A stretch of DNA of 64,000 bases from Acinetobacter sp. ANC 3929 (lineage in GTDB: Bacteria > Pseudomonadota > Gammaproteobacteria > Pseudomonadales > Moraxellaceae), in assembly GCF_000369405.1 (NCBI RefSeq), contig NZ_KB849999.1, forward strand, positions 248,001-312,000. The letters are read 5' to 3'. The notes below the pieces were generated by a model. It did not search any database, was not told where the DNA came from, and was given only the letters and a program-made list of their open reading frames with translations. This document shows, in pieces, positions 35,599 through 45,035 of this stretch. How positions within the stretch are numbered: the stretch's first letter is position 1; every line of letters begins with the position of its first letter. The position numbers and the translations under genes are program-made.

Positions 35599-36516
35599 GT
35601 GTCATCTATTTCTCAAGTTAATGCGGATGTCCTAAAACAAGCTCAACAACGTATTCAACAGGATTTATTGACAGCATTGGCTGCATTTTCAATTCCAGAA
35701 CCTTTAAAAGCTGCCGTTCACCATACGGTGATGTTGGGGGGGAAACGTGTTCGCCCAGCTTTGTGTTATGCAGCAGCTTCACTGCAAGCCAATCATAACT
35801 TTGCAGCGGCACGACGCGCGGCGGTTGCCGTTGAATTGATTCATTGCTATTCGTTGGCACATGATGATTTGCCTTGTATGGATAATGATTTACTGCGTCG
35901 TGGGCAACCGACTTGTCATGTGGCATTTGGTGAAGATACTGCTTTATTGGCTGGTGATATTTTACAGTCGATGGCCTTTGAAATTTTGGGCAGCCGTTTG
36001 TTTGATGAACAGGGCCAAGGTACGGAAGCAGCTATTGTCTTAAAACAAGTACAAATCTTAGCAACAGCAAGTTCAAGAATGGTTTGCGGTCAGGTATTGG
36101 ATTTACAGGCTGAAGGGGAAGGAAAGCAAGTTGATCAAGCTGAATTGGAAAATATTCACCGCAATAAAACAGGTGCTTTGATTCAAGCGGCGATTATGAT
36201 GGGTGCGGTGACCATTTTTAATGGAACTGATCAGGCAATTCCAAAATTACGCCAATTTGGACAAACGATTGGTTTAGCCTTCCAAGTGCAGGATGATATT
36301 TTGGATGTGACTGCGAGTACTGAAACTTTAGGCAAGACTGCTGGTAAAGATCAACAAGTTCAGAAATCGACTTATCCATCGTTGATGGGCTTAGCGCAAG
36401 CACAAGCTTATGCACAAACTTTACATGATCAAGCCTTTGAAGCCTTGGCGTATTTTGGTGATGATGCCAAAGAGCTGGTGGCAATCTCGCAATTTTTGTT
36501 GGCACGTAAAAGTTGA
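35599..36516 (+). CDS. ispA: Farnesyl diphosphate synthase / polyprenyl synthetase
   Basis: Condenses IPP with DMAPP and GPP to make farnesyl diphosphate for quinones and undecaprenyl phosphate. It has the first aspartate-rich motif HDDLPCMDND (DDx4D), the second motif QVQDDILD, and GGKRVRPAL near residue 45. Length 305. The start is GTG at 35599, with gagg 9 nt upstream; the frame has no better ATG before the conserved region. Single gene ended by a terminator; no dxs or xseB beside it. Confidence 0.94.
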   Translation: MSSISQVNADVLKQAQQRIQQDLLTALAAFSIPEPLKAAVHHTVMLGGKRVRPALCYAAASLQANHNFAAARRAAVAVELIHCYSLAHDDLPCMDNDLLRRGQPTCHVAFGEDTALLAGDILQSMAFEILGSRLFDEQGQGTEAAIVLKQVQILATASSRMVCGQVLDLQAEGEGKQVDQAELENIHRNKTGALIQAAIMMGAVTIFNGTDQAIPKLRQFGQTIGLAFQVQDDILDVTASTETLGKTAGKDQQVQKSTYPSLMGLAQAQAYAQTLHDQAFEALAYFGDDAKELVAISQFLLARKS

Positions 36517-36555
36517 TATTTCGTTAACTTTAATCAATTCTTATTAAGTGTTATA

Positions 36556-36579
36556 AAAGACCATCTTTGTATGGTCTTT
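36556..36579 (+). terminator. Rho-independent terminator of ispA
   Basis: 9-bp stem (36556-36564 with 36571-36579), 6-nt loop, followed by a seven-T run. Confidence 0.92.
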
Positions 36580-36713
36580 ATTTTTTTGGGGAGGTGTACA
36601 CCTGAATATGAGCAATAGAATGGATTTAAGTGGTTTATAAATTATTGTTTTAAGATAAAAGCGAATCTAAGATAAATAAATGATCTATATAGATAACAAT
36701 AGGGCAGCACTTT

Positions 36714-37082
36714 ATGAATGATGATCAACTAGAACAATGTGCGCTTGAATACGGTCAACAACTGGCTTTTTCTATCCAGTCACAACCTTTTGGTCCAGAC
36801 TGTGAGGTTTTTAAGGTCTTTGACAAGGTATTCATGTTGATTGGTGCTTATTCAGGTAAGCTGCTGGTGACGATTAAATGTAAGCCTGAGAAAAGTTTGG
36901 AATATCAGGAACTGTATTCTTCAATTTCGGCAGGTTACCATATGAATAAGAAACACTGGATTTCGATTGCAAGTGGCCCAGAGATTACCGCTGATTTGCT
37001 GCAAGACCTGATTAAAGATTCTTATGATTTGGTGGTGGGGAAATTGCCCGTTAAAGATCGAAAACTGATTCAGAATGCATAA
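36714..37082 (+). CDS. MmcQ/YjbR-family protein
   Basis: 122-residue protein of the YjbR/CyaY-like fold. Typical pieces are FGPDCEVFKVFDKVFMLIG, LVTIKCKPEKS and MNKKHWISI. Often called DNA-binding on structural grounds; the cellular role is unknown. Single gene between terminators. Confidence 0.88.
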   Translation: MNDDQLEQCALEYGQQLAFSIQSQPFGPDCEVFKVFDKVFMLIGAYSGKLLVTIKCKPEKSLEYQELYSSISAGYHMNKKHWISIASGPEITADLLQDLIKDSYDLVVGKLPVKDRKLIQNA

Positions 37083-37083
37083 A

Positions 37084-37115
37084 AAAATAAAGCAGCGATA
37101 ACGCTGCTTTATTTT
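37084..37115. terminator. Bidirectional rho-independent terminator
   Basis: Perfect 14-bp stem (37084-37097 with 37102-37115), loop ataa, A-run before and T-rich sequence after. Shared by the yjbR-like gene and the convergent SPFH gene. Confidence 0.93.
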
Positions 37116-37130
37116 GATTTGAAAATGGGT

Positions 37131-37982
37131 TTAATGTTTGCCCATAATTCCACGAATAGCATTCAGTACATCGGCTGGAAGTACCACAGTTTTTGCATTG
37201 CTTGATTTAGAAAGATCCTGCATCGCTTTTACGTACTGCTCACCAAGTAAGTAAGCAACAGGAATTTCTTTATCGCCTACCGCAGTAGTGACCATTTCAA
37301 TCGCACGTTGTGATGACTCAGCAAGTACAACCTGTGCTTCTGCATCACGACGAGAAGCTTCTAAACGACCATCCGCTTCTAAAATTGCAGCTTGTTTCTC
37401 ACCATCCGCTTTAGTCACAGTCGCACGACGTTGACGTTCAGCAGCAGCTTGAGCCTCCATTGCTGCTTGCATGGTATGAGATGGTTGAATATCTTGGATT
37501 TCAACTGTTTTAAGCGTAATCCCCCAATCTGAAATATCATCAGAAATGGCAGCTTTCAATTTCGCTTTAATATGATCACGTGAAGATAATGCATCATCCA
37601 AGTCCATTTCACCCACAATTGAACGGAGTGAGGTTTGAACAAGGTTTTGAATTGCCCACGTATAGTTTTCAATCCCGTACACCGCTTTTTCTGGTGTTGT
37701 CAGGTTGATATAAGCTACGGCATTCATCACCAGTACGGCATTGTCTCGGGTAATTACTTCTTGTGAAGGAATATCTAAAACAATATCTTTGGTGGTAATT
37801 TTATAAGCAACCTCGTCTACATAAGGAATAACGAAATTGAGACCAGGATTCAACGTGGTATGATATTTACCTAAACGTTGAACAATCCATTTATAACCTT
37901 GGGGAACAATACGAACCCCTTTAAAAATGGTTATAGCAATAAAGGCTAAAAGCGCTAAAACAACAATAGTACCGACAGACAT
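37131..37982 (-). CDS. SPFH/band 7 (stomatin-like) membrane protein
   Basis: QmcA/stomatin-type membrane scaffold protein: one N-terminal membrane segment (VGTIVVLALLAFIAITIF), then the band 7 domain (VPQGYKWIVQRLGKYHTTLNPGLNFVIPYVDEV) and a coiled coil rich in Ala/Glu/Arg (AMEAQAAAERQRRATVTKADGEKQAAI). 283 residues. Preceded by an NfeD-type gene 19 bp upstream, the standard pairing for this family; such pairs organise membrane microdomains or control proteases. Confidence 0.92.
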   Translation of the reverse strand: MSVGTIVVLALLAFIAITIFKGVRIVPQGYKWIVQRLGKYHTTLNPGLNFVIPYVDEVAYKITTKDIVLDIPSQEVITRDNAVLVMNAVAYINLTTPEKAVYGIENYTWAIQNLVQTSLRSIVGEMDLDDALSSRDHIKAKLKAAISDDISDWGITLKTVEIQDIQPSHTMQAAMEAQAAAERQRRATVTKADGEKQAAILEADGRLEASRRDAEAQVVLAESSQRAIEMVTTAVGDKEIPVAYLLGEQYVKAMQDLSKSSNAKTVVLPADVLNAIRGIMGKH

Positions 37983-38001
37983 TGAAAACCCTCTTTTGTG
38001 T

Positions 38002-38463
38002 TTATGACGTGCTATGCGGTTGAACGACTAAATCATTACCCAAAATATCAATAACTCGAACGCGATCGCCAACTTGTACGGGTACAGTGCAGCGACAATT
38101 CCATTCATCATTACCTAAAACAGGCATCGGAAAGCGCACAATAATTTGTCCATGTTCAAGCCCAGTTTGGATGACCATACCGACTTGACCAATGGTTGCT
38201 TCACGAGGAAGTCCTGCTTTGGTTTTATCGATGGAGAGAGGTTTGATAAATTTGAACCAAAGAATCGTGCATAAAATAGATAAAATTCCCCAAGTAATCA
38301 CTTGGGTCGTAAAGCCCATCATCGGGAAAAGCCACAGTAAAATACAGACCATGACTGCTGCTATGCCAAACCATAATGCAGCAAAAGCAGGCAAAATTAA
38401 CTCTGAAAGAATCAGTAAAATCCCTAATACAAACCAGTGCCAAGGTTCAACTACAAATTCCAT
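38002..38463 (-). CDS. NfeD-like membrane protein
   Basis: 153-residue partner of the SPFH protein. Two to three N-terminal hydrophobic segments (WHWFVLGILLILSELILPAF, WFGIAAVMVCILLWLF) and a C-terminal OB-fold (GQVGMVIQTGLEHGQIIVRFP ... VPVQVGDRVRVIDILG). The short form, lacking the N-terminal ClpP-like protease domain of long NfeD proteins. Co-transcribed with the SPFH gene. Confidence 0.92.
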   Translation of the reverse strand: MEFVVEPWHWFVLGILLILSELILPAFAALWFGIAAVMVCILLWLFPMMGFTTQVITWGILSILCTILWFKFIKPLSIDKTKAGLPREATIGQVGMVIQTGLEHGQIIVRFPMPVLGNDEWNCRCTVPVQVGDRVRVIDILGNDLVVQPHSTS

Positions 38464-38645
38464 AGATTTGCTCGCATCATTAAACGGAGTGGAGGTGAAA
38501 AAACATTCACCTTTAGCACTCTAGCAGATCATTATCTTTATGAATATACAAAGATTGTTTTTTTAGAATTTGGGGCTGATGGTCACGAGAAATCGTGCTT
38601 AGATTGTAAGTCGTTCTGTAGATCAACAGCCCTTGAAGAGGATTT

Positions 38646-39563
38646 TTAGAATTTAGATTTTGGCGCGGGCTTAAGGGCAGCGGGAGAGTTTTTAAATGTA
38701 GTAATCGCATTTCGAATAGCAGTGATCTTAGCTTGAGCAGCTTTTTCACCTTCCAAAATTGCTTCATTACTTGATTTAAGATCAAGTGCGCCGAGATGAC
38801 CAACTTTAGGTTGAATCACGACAGTGGCTTGATTAAGCTCCTCATTGATACTTTGTTGCCCCATAATATTAATGGTCTGATCTAATAGGCCCCACATACT
38901 GAGGGGTTTACCACCGACTGGACGAGCAGAAATATCGACAGCAATCACAATATCTGCCCCCATATCTTTGGCTGTTTTGACGGGAATTGGGCTGACTAAG
39001 CCACCATCTACATATTTGGTATTGCCAATCACAGCAGGGACAAACACGTTTGGAATACTACAGGACGCACGTACCGCTTGGCCTGCATTGCCTTTGATAA
39101 ACTCTGCTTTTTTCCCACTGTCTAAGCGCGTTGCGACCGCAGCAAAACGAATCGGGAATTGCTCGATCGGTTTATTGCCGACTTGTGTATTCACATAGTT
39201 TTGTAGTTTTTGACCGAGGATAATTCCTTGGCTATTGAGGGTTAGATCACGCAAATCAGATTCTTGCAGTTTTAAAGCTAGATTTTGCATTTGATAAGGT
39301 GTTTGACCGCTGGCGTAAATGCTGCCCACGAAGCTACCTGCACTGGTACCTGTCACAATTTTGGCTTTAATGCCATGAGATTCTAAAACTTTGATCACAC
39401 CAATATGCGCGAAGCCCTTGGCACCGCCACCGCCTAAGGCTAGTGCAATCACGGGTTCACGGGCTTTAATTGCCGTTGTGGAGGGGGCTTTCTTTGCTGT
39501 TTGATCACAACCAAATAAAGCCAAGCTAAGAATAGCTAGGCAAGACAGTCGAGCAATTTTCAT
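38646..39563 (-). CDS. Patatin-like phospholipase lipoprotein
   Basis: Serine acyl hydrolase of the patatin/RssA type. Signal peptide with lipobox LFGC (C19), oxyanion loop GGGGAKG (44-50), nucleophile S74 in GTSAG, and the catalytic Asp in YVDGGLVSP. From the ATG at 39563 the protein has 305 residues; the longer frame from 39599 would add 12 residues before the signal peptide. It is predicted to sit on the periplasmic membrane face. Substrate unknown. The acyltransferase gene follows at 39626 on the same strand (upstream in transcription). Confidence 0.9.
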   Translation of the reverse strand: MKIARLSCLAILSLALFGCDQTAKKAPSTTAIKAREPVIALALGGGGAKGFAHIGVIKVLESHGIKAKIVTGTSAGSFVGSIYASGQTPYQMQNLALKLQESDLRDLTLNSQGIILGQKLQNYVNTQVGNKPIEQFPIRFAAVATRLDSGKKAEFIKGNAGQAVRASCSIPNVFVPAVIGNTKYVDGGLVSPIPVKTAKDMGADIVIAVDISARPVGGKPLSMWGLLDQTINIMGQQSINEELNQATVVIQPKVGHLGALDLKSSNEAILEGEKAAQAKITAIRNAITTFKNSPAALKPAPKSKF

Positions 39564-39625
39564 ATCAGGTGCAGATAAAATGTACAAAAAGATGGGCACA
39601 TCAGAGCAGATTTGCCTTCAACTTT

Positions 39626-40252
39626 CTAGTTTTTTTTCACAAGTTTTTGTAAGGGTTCAGCCAGCCAATCTGGATTCTTTGGTGAGAAGTGTCCCACATA
39701 GCATTGCATGATTTGCTCTAGGTCTTGTTGATAGTGACCTGTCGGAGTAAAAGCACCTAAGCAGTAAATGGTTTTATGATCGTAATCAAAGGCAAACATC
39801 ACAATGGGAATCCCAGCGGCATGCGCGATATGATAAAAGCCACTCTTCATTTTTTCGGCTTTTTTGCGCGTACCTTCTGGGGCCATGCCAATCCAGATTT
39901 TATCATGCTGATGAATCGTAGCAACCACTTGCTCAGTTAAACCATGGGCACTATCCCGATGAACAGGAATCAATCCTGCCCAATCTAAAAAAGGCTTAAA
40001 TGGCGGTTTAAACAAAGTATCTTTGCCTAACACGGTAATTTTTAAACCCAAACCACCAATGGCAAGAAAGCCATACCAACCATCAATATTAGAGGTATGC
40101 GGGGAGATAATTGCAACAGCTTTGGGTAAGTTTGGTATTTCACCAACGACCGTCCAGCCTTGCCCAAGAAAAATCTTTTTACACAGTGCACGGCTATAAG
40201 CGGTCCCGCGTTGTGGAACCAGCGGAGGTAAATCAGGAAAATGTTGTGGCAT
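39626..40252 (-). CDS. PlsC-family 1-acylglycerol-3-phosphate acyltransferase-like protein
   Basis: Phospholipid acyltransferase fold: catalytic HxxxxD as HTSNID (about residues 52-57), IPVHRD and the phosphate-binding PEGTR. 208 residues with weak hydrophobic character, shorter than PlsC (about 240), as in many accessory members of the family. It lies about 60 bp upstream of the patatin lipoprotein gene on the same strand; together they could remodel membrane lipids, which is inference. Confidence 0.87.
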   Translation of the reverse strand: MPQHFPDLPPLVPQRGTAYSRALCKKIFLGQGWTVVGEIPNLPKAVAIISPHTSNIDGWYGFLAIGGLGLKITVLGKDTLFKPPFKPFLDWAGLIPVHRDSAHGLTEQVVATIHQHDKIWIGMAPEGTRKKAEKMKSGFYHIAHAAGIPIVMFAFDYDHKTIYCLGAFTPTGHYQQDLEQIMQCYVGHFSPKNPDWLAEPLQKLVKKN

Positions 40253-40382
40253 AAATCACGATATGTAATGACAACTATAATCATGTTAAACGCTCATTAC
40301 GGGTACTGCATTGGCAAAAAATAAGATTTTATTGCCATGAAGATGAAAGGATTAGATACTTGAGCGACTTCATCGTATCGCC

Positions 40383-41645
40383 ATGGAAAACGCAAAAATG
40401 ACTAATCTTAGACAGGTTTACATTTTATTGTTTTCTTTATATTGGGCTCAGGGTTTACCTGTGGGATTTATGACCCATGCTTTACCCGTGATCTTAAGAG
40501 CGCAAGGCGTATCTTTGGCGCATATCGGCGGTTTCGGCTTATTGATGTTGCCTTGGTCGATTAAGATTTTTTGGGCAGCTTATGTGGATCGTTTTGCTGT
40601 ATCAAAGTTAGGGCATTACCGTAGCTGGATCATTCCAACGCAACTTTGCAGCGTTGTTATTTTGATTGTCCTATCATTTTTTCCTATTCATGCTTTGGAT
40701 CAACCGAGTTATCTGCTGATTTTCTTTGTGTTGCTACTTTTGATGAATTTAACTGGAGCAACCCAAGACATTGCAACTGATGGCTTGGCGGTGAATCTAC
40801 TCAAAGGTGATCAACAGCATTGGGGCAATACCTTTCAAGTGATTGGATCTCGGTTAGGCTTTATTGTTGGGGGCGGAGCTGTACTCTGGTGCTTGGACTG
40901 GCTGCATTGGCAAAATACATTTCTGGCTTTAGCTGTTTTAGTTTTTTTAAATACATTGCCTGTTTTATGCTACCGAGAACCACAACACCAAAGCAAAACC
41001 ACACCTGATAGAGTTGCTTCACAATCATTTATACACGCGGTGAAGACCTATTTAAATTATTTTCAATCCTCCAAAGAACTAAAAGCATGGTTGTTGGTGC
41101 TGATCAGTTTTAAAGTGGCTGATGGCCTCGCTGGTCCATTATTAAAACCTTTAATGGTCGATATGGGACTGGACTTCACTCAGATTGGTGTGTTTATTAC
41201 CATGTTGGGTGCCGTGGCTGCATTGTTGGGCGCTGCTGTAGCAGGCTTATTATTGAAGCATTATTCCAGAATACATTGCTTACTGGTGTTTTCAGTTCTG
41301 AAAATCATCAGTTTAGGAGGATATACAGTTCTCGCTTATTACTATGAGGTTCAGAATCACATCACACCGATCTGGCTTTATGTCGTGAATGCATTCGAAG
41401 ATGCCTGCTCAGCGATGTTATTGGTGGTGATGCTGACCCTGGTCATGCAGTACAGCCGTAAGAAATTTGCAGGAACAGACTTTACTTTCCAAGTCTCTAT
41501 TATGGCAACGATAAGCGGATTGCTCTATTTATTCAGTGGCGTGATTGGCGATTGGCTTGGATACTATCGCTATTTGATCGTGATTTGTATCGTTTCGATG
41601 CTTTGTTTGGCACCAATTTATTATTGGAAAAATAAAGCAAGATAA
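40383..41645 (+). CDS. MFS transporter, AmpG/RhtX-like
   Basis: Twelve-helix major facilitator protein of 420 residues. The start YILLFSLYWAQGLPVGFMTHALPVILRAQGVSL and the GATQDIATDGLAVNLL motif place it in the AmpG/acetyl-CoA transporter/RhtX-FptX branch, whose members import muropeptides or siderophores. No peptidoglycan or siderophore gene is near, so the substrate is open. The ATG at 40398 is an alternative start. Confidence 0.85.
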   Translation: MENAKMTNLRQVYILLFSLYWAQGLPVGFMTHALPVILRAQGVSLAHIGGFGLLMLPWSIKIFWAAYVDRFAVSKLGHYRSWIIPTQLCSVVILIVLSFFPIHALDQPSYLLIFFVLLLLMNLTGATQDIATDGLAVNLLKGDQQHWGNTFQVIGSRLGFIVGGGAVLWCLDWLHWQNTFLALAVLVFLNTLPVLCYREPQHQSKTTPDRVASQSFIHAVKTYLNYFQSSKELKAWLLVLISFKVADGLAGPLLKPLMVDMGLDFTQIGVFITMLGAVAALLGAAVAGLLLKHYSRIHCLLVFSVLKIISLGGYTVLAYYYEVQNHITPIWLYVVNAFEDACSAMLLVVMLTLVMQYSRKKFAGTDFTFQVSIMATISGLLYLFSGVIGDWLGYYRYLIVICIVSMLCLAPIYYWKNKAR

Positions 41646-41981
41646 AGATCATCTTTTATTACAATTTTTGTATTAAGCAGATACTTTGTGAAACAGAAAG
41701 TATTGGCTTAGAAGGGAATAGGATGATATTCGTCGGATTTTTTTGTTTTTTTGAATATAGAAAATAATAAGAAAAAATAGTTAATCGGAGGATATTAATT
41801 AATTGATATTGCAATTGATTTATTCATAAATAAAAGCATAAAAATGTTTTGTGCTCATAAAAAGTGAATGTATAAAAATTAAACTTTAGTCGAAATTGGA
41901 ATAAATTAATAAGATTTTAATCGTTTTGTCATATAAAGTTAATGTGTAGGATTTGTTACAAATTTAACCAGGATGTAAACA
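41646..41981. other. AT-rich region upstream of porin paralog 2
   Basis: 336 bp, very A/T-rich, with short overlapping palindromes around attgatattgcaattgat (about 41802-41820). Presumably the porin promoter region. No gene or terminator recognised. Confidence 0.5.
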
Positions 41982-43088
41982 ATGAAAATCAAAATTGTAA
42001 CAGCAGCAGTGCTTAGTTTACTTGCAACCACCACTTTTGCCGCACCAACATTTTATGGTGAGATCGATGCTAGTATTGATTATTTACCAGAAAAAAATGC
42101 GAAAAAGTCAAATAAAGACGTTTGGGAAATTAGCTCAAACAGCTCATTCCTTGGATTAAAGGGTGATGAAAAGCTGACTGAACGCTTAAGCGCAGTTTAT
42201 GCGATTGAATGGGGCTTTAGTGCTGATGGCGATAGCAATGATTGGACGCAACGTAACCGTTTTGTCGGTTTAAAAGATGCACAATTAGGTACCCTGAAAA
42301 TTGGTAAGCATGATACGCCTGTAAAACAATTATCAAGTGTGGTTGATACTTTCAACAACTATGTTGCTAATAAAGCAGATATCACAGGTATTTTTACGGG
42401 TGAAAACCGTATTGATAATGCCGTGGTTTATGAATCTCCAGCAGTAAAATTACTAGATGGTGCATTTAAATTTAATGCTTTACTAGCAACAGGTGAGTCT
42501 TCTGGTATTAAAGCAACCAGTGGTGGTGCAAAAGTTGCAGGTCGTGGTTTAGGTGATGCATGGTCAGCAACTGTAACTTACGAAAATCCACTCTTTGTTG
42601 CTGGTATCGGTTATGACAAAGCGATTCCAAGTAACTTTTTAGGTCGTGGTTTTTTAAATGCCTCAGATAAAGCGATTTCAGGAGATCAATTGTTTGCTGC
42701 TGCAAATACCTTACGTGCAATTGGTAAAGTAACGCCAATTGATGGTTTGGCATTAAAAGCTCTCTATCAAACTTCAGAAGTTGAAAAAGCAGAAGGGAAC
42801 GCTGTTGGTTCAGAAAATATTGATGATACTCAAGGCTGGTTATTGGGTGCGGAATATAATATCCCACAAGCAAAAAACTGGACAGTGAAAGGTCAATATA
42901 GCCAGAATGACACCAGCTTTAAAACCAATACTGCTGATTTTAAAGCAAAACAAATTATTGCAGGTGCGGACTATGCTTTTAACAAACAAGTTAAAACCTA
43001 TGGTTATGCTGGTTATTTGACACTTGAACAAGCAAGCAAAAAAGATAAGCAACCTGTTGCTGGTCTAGGTTTAGAATTCAAATTCTAA
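41982..43088 (+). CDS. Gram-negative porin, paralog 2
   Basis: 368-residue outer-membrane porin, clearly paralogous to the gene at 25849: same signal peptide type (ending TTFAAP), FYGEIDASIDYLPEKN, TQRNRFVGLKD, NNYVANKADITGI, GRGLGDAWSA, and the same C-terminal GLEFKF. No transporter beside it. The two probably differ in extracellular loops and substrate preference. Followed by a strong terminator. Confidence 0.92.
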   Translation: MKIKIVTAAVLSLLATTTFAAPTFYGEIDASIDYLPEKNAKKSNKDVWEISSNSSFLGLKGDEKLTERLSAVYAIEWGFSADGDSNDWTQRNRFVGLKDAQLGTLKIGKHDTPVKQLSSVVDTFNNYVANKADITGIFTGENRIDNAVVYESPAVKLLDGAFKFNALLATGESSGIKATSGGAKVAGRGLGDAWSATVTYENPLFVAGIGYDKAIPSNFLGRGFLNASDKAISGDQLFAAANTLRAIGKVTPIDGLALKALYQTSEVEKAEGNAVGSENIDDTQGWLLGAEYNIPQAKNWTVKGQYSQNDTSFKTNTADFKAKQIIAGADYAFNKQVKTYGYAGYLTLEQASKKDKQPVAGLGLEFKF

Positions 43089-43102
43089 TTTATTTTTGTT
43101 TG

Positions 43103-43136
43103 AAAACGCCCTTTAAGTTTGCTTAAAGGGCGTTTT
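43103..43136 (+). terminator. Rho-independent terminator of porin paralog 2
   Basis: Perfect 15-bp stem (43103-43117 with 43122-43136), loop tttg, T-run. Confidence 0.94.
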
Positions 43137-43383
43137 TGTTTATATTGTTTTTCTTTAAATAGAATATTTATTCTCGTTAAACTCTAGGCTAGCGGATGGA
43201 GGGGTGCTTCGATACGGATTTATAAAAAAAAGACATTACTCATACTTTAATTAATTCAACTCTTAATTAACTCAATTTTTAACCTGTCTTTTTTGGGTTC
43301 CTATTGTTTTGTTTAAGTCATTTTTAAGTTTTTATTCTTATCTTTAAAAAAGCTAAGAAATTTATTTTTAGATTGTGATGCTT

Positions 43384-45021
43384 ATGTTGCTAAAAAGACT
43401 CAAAACCAAGACCATTTCATTACTCGCCTTCAATGTGCTACTTGCAGTTTGGTTAGGGGTTTTTCTAAATTTTGCATTTTATGAAAAGATGCAGACACTT
43501 ACACCTTATACAGGGATTAAGGCGGGACTCTTTTTAGCCGCCTCTGTTGCTGTGGTGACTGCTTTATATTTCTTTATTTTCCAAATATTAAACTGGAAGT
43601 GGACAGCAAAACCCGTTGCAATTGTTTTGGTGTTTATTGGTGGTTTTGCATCTTATGCTGTCAGTTCTCTAGGGGTCTGGATTACCTCTGATCAGATTCA
43701 AAACTTAATGCAAACAGATATCGCAGAAGCAAAAGATACTTGGTCTTGGCATTTGGTTGAATGGACGCTAGGGATGACTATTTTGCCAATCATTGCTATT
43801 TTGATGGTTAAAATTAAATCAGAACCTATTGTTAAACAGATATTGACAAAGTTGATTGCCTCTGTTGTTTCTTTAGTTATGATTGGCGGTTTATTATTTG
43901 TTTTTTATGTTGATTTTGCTGCAATATTTCGTGAAAATCGTGATTTGAAGGGCATGATTTCCCCTCAAAATATGATTGCCTCATTTGTTTCTTATTATAA
44001 AAAGAAAGCACCTAAAGAAAACTTACCTTTAGTTATTTATGGCGAAGATGCCCAAGTGATCCAAACTGCGAAAGGTTTACCGAAACTGATCGTGTTGGTG
44101 GTAGGTGAAACTGCACGTGCAGAAAATTTCTCTTTAAATGGTTATGCAAAGAATACAAATCCTAAATTATCCAAACAAGATATTTTGAATTTCTCTCAAG
44201 TGAGCTCTTGTGGTACAGCTACGGCGGTTTCAGTCCCGTGTATGTTTTCGGGCATGAAAAGAGAAGATTATGATGAGCGTTTAGCAAGTCATCGTGAAGG
44301 ACTACTCGATATTGCGAAACGAGCAGGTTATCAAGTGACTTGGATTGATAATAACTCAGGTTGTAAAGGGACTTGCGATCGTGTGGAGTTGTATAAAATT
44401 CCTGAACCTATTCAGAAAAAATGGTGTAAGGATGGTGAATGTCTTGATGATATTTTAATTGACAGTTTAAAAGCATATATAACAACGATTCCAAAAGAGG
44501 ATACACGTCCTCGCTTAGTTGTTTTGCATCAAATGGGCAGCCATGGTCCTGCGTATTATAAACGGATACCACCAGAATATCGTGTTTTTAAGCCGACTTG
44601 CGATACCAATGCAATTCAAGGTTGTACTCAACAAGCTTTGGTGAACAGCTATGATAATACTTTGCTTTATACGGATTATGTTTTAGATTCATTGATTGAA
44701 ACACTAAAAAACACAACGCAATATCAAACGGGTTTGTGGTATTTGTCTGATCATGGCGAGTCGACAGGTGAGCGCGGTATGTATTTGCATGGAGCACCAT
44801 ATGCTATTGCACCTTCTCAGCAAACTCATGTTCCAATGGTGATGTGGTTTTCTCAGGCATGGCAGCAACAAGCGGCTAAGCAAATGAGTTGTTTGGCTCA
44901 GCAAAGTAAAAACAAGCTCAGTCAAGATAATTTATTTCCAACCATGCTCAGTTTGCTTGATATAAAAACCAAAGTAATTAACGCTAAAGATGACATGTTG
45001 CAAACATGTGCTAACCCATAA
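43384..45021 (+). CDS. pmrC: Lipid A phosphoethanolamine transferase PmrC/EptA
   Basis: Inner-membrane enzyme that transfers phosphoethanolamine from phosphatidylethanolamine to lipid A, lowering binding of polymyxins. Five N-terminal membrane helices are followed by a periplasmic sulfatase-like domain with the Thr nucleophile (codon at 44110, VVGETARAENF), metal ligands in LSDHGESTGE and HGAPY, and paired cysteines (SSCGTA, VPCMF, NNSGCKGTC, KDGECLD). First gene of pmrCAB, 14 bp before pmrA. Starts at 43375 (GTG), 43378 or 43384 are possible; none has a strong ribosome-binding site. Confidence 0.95.
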   Translation: MLLKRLKTKTISLLAFNVLLAVWLGVFLNFAFYEKMQTLTPYTGIKAGLFLAASVAVVTALYFFIFQILNWKWTAKPVAIVLVFIGGFASYAVSSLGVWITSDQIQNLMQTDIAEAKDTWSWHLVEWTLGMTILPIIAILMVKIKSEPIVKQILTKLIASVVSLVMIGGLLFVFYVDFAAIFRENRDLKGMISPQNMIASFVSYYKKKAPKENLPLVIYGEDAQVIQTAKGLPKLIVLVVGETARAENFSLNGYAKNTNPKLSKQDILNFSQVSSCGTATAVSVPCMFSGMKREDYDERLASHREGLLDIAKRAGYQVTWIDNNSGCKGTCDRVELYKIPEPIQKKWCKDGECLDDILIDSLKAYITTIPKEDTRPRLVVLHQMGSHGPAYYKRIPPEYRVFKPTCDTNAIQGCTQQALVNSYDNTLLYTDYVLDSLIETLKNTTQYQTGLWYLSDHGESTGERGMYLHGAPYAIAPSQQTHVPMVMWFSQAWQQQAAKQMSCLAQQSKNKLSQDNLFPTMLSLLDIKTKVINAKDDMLQTCANP

Positions 45022-45035
45022 GGTGAAATGAAATC

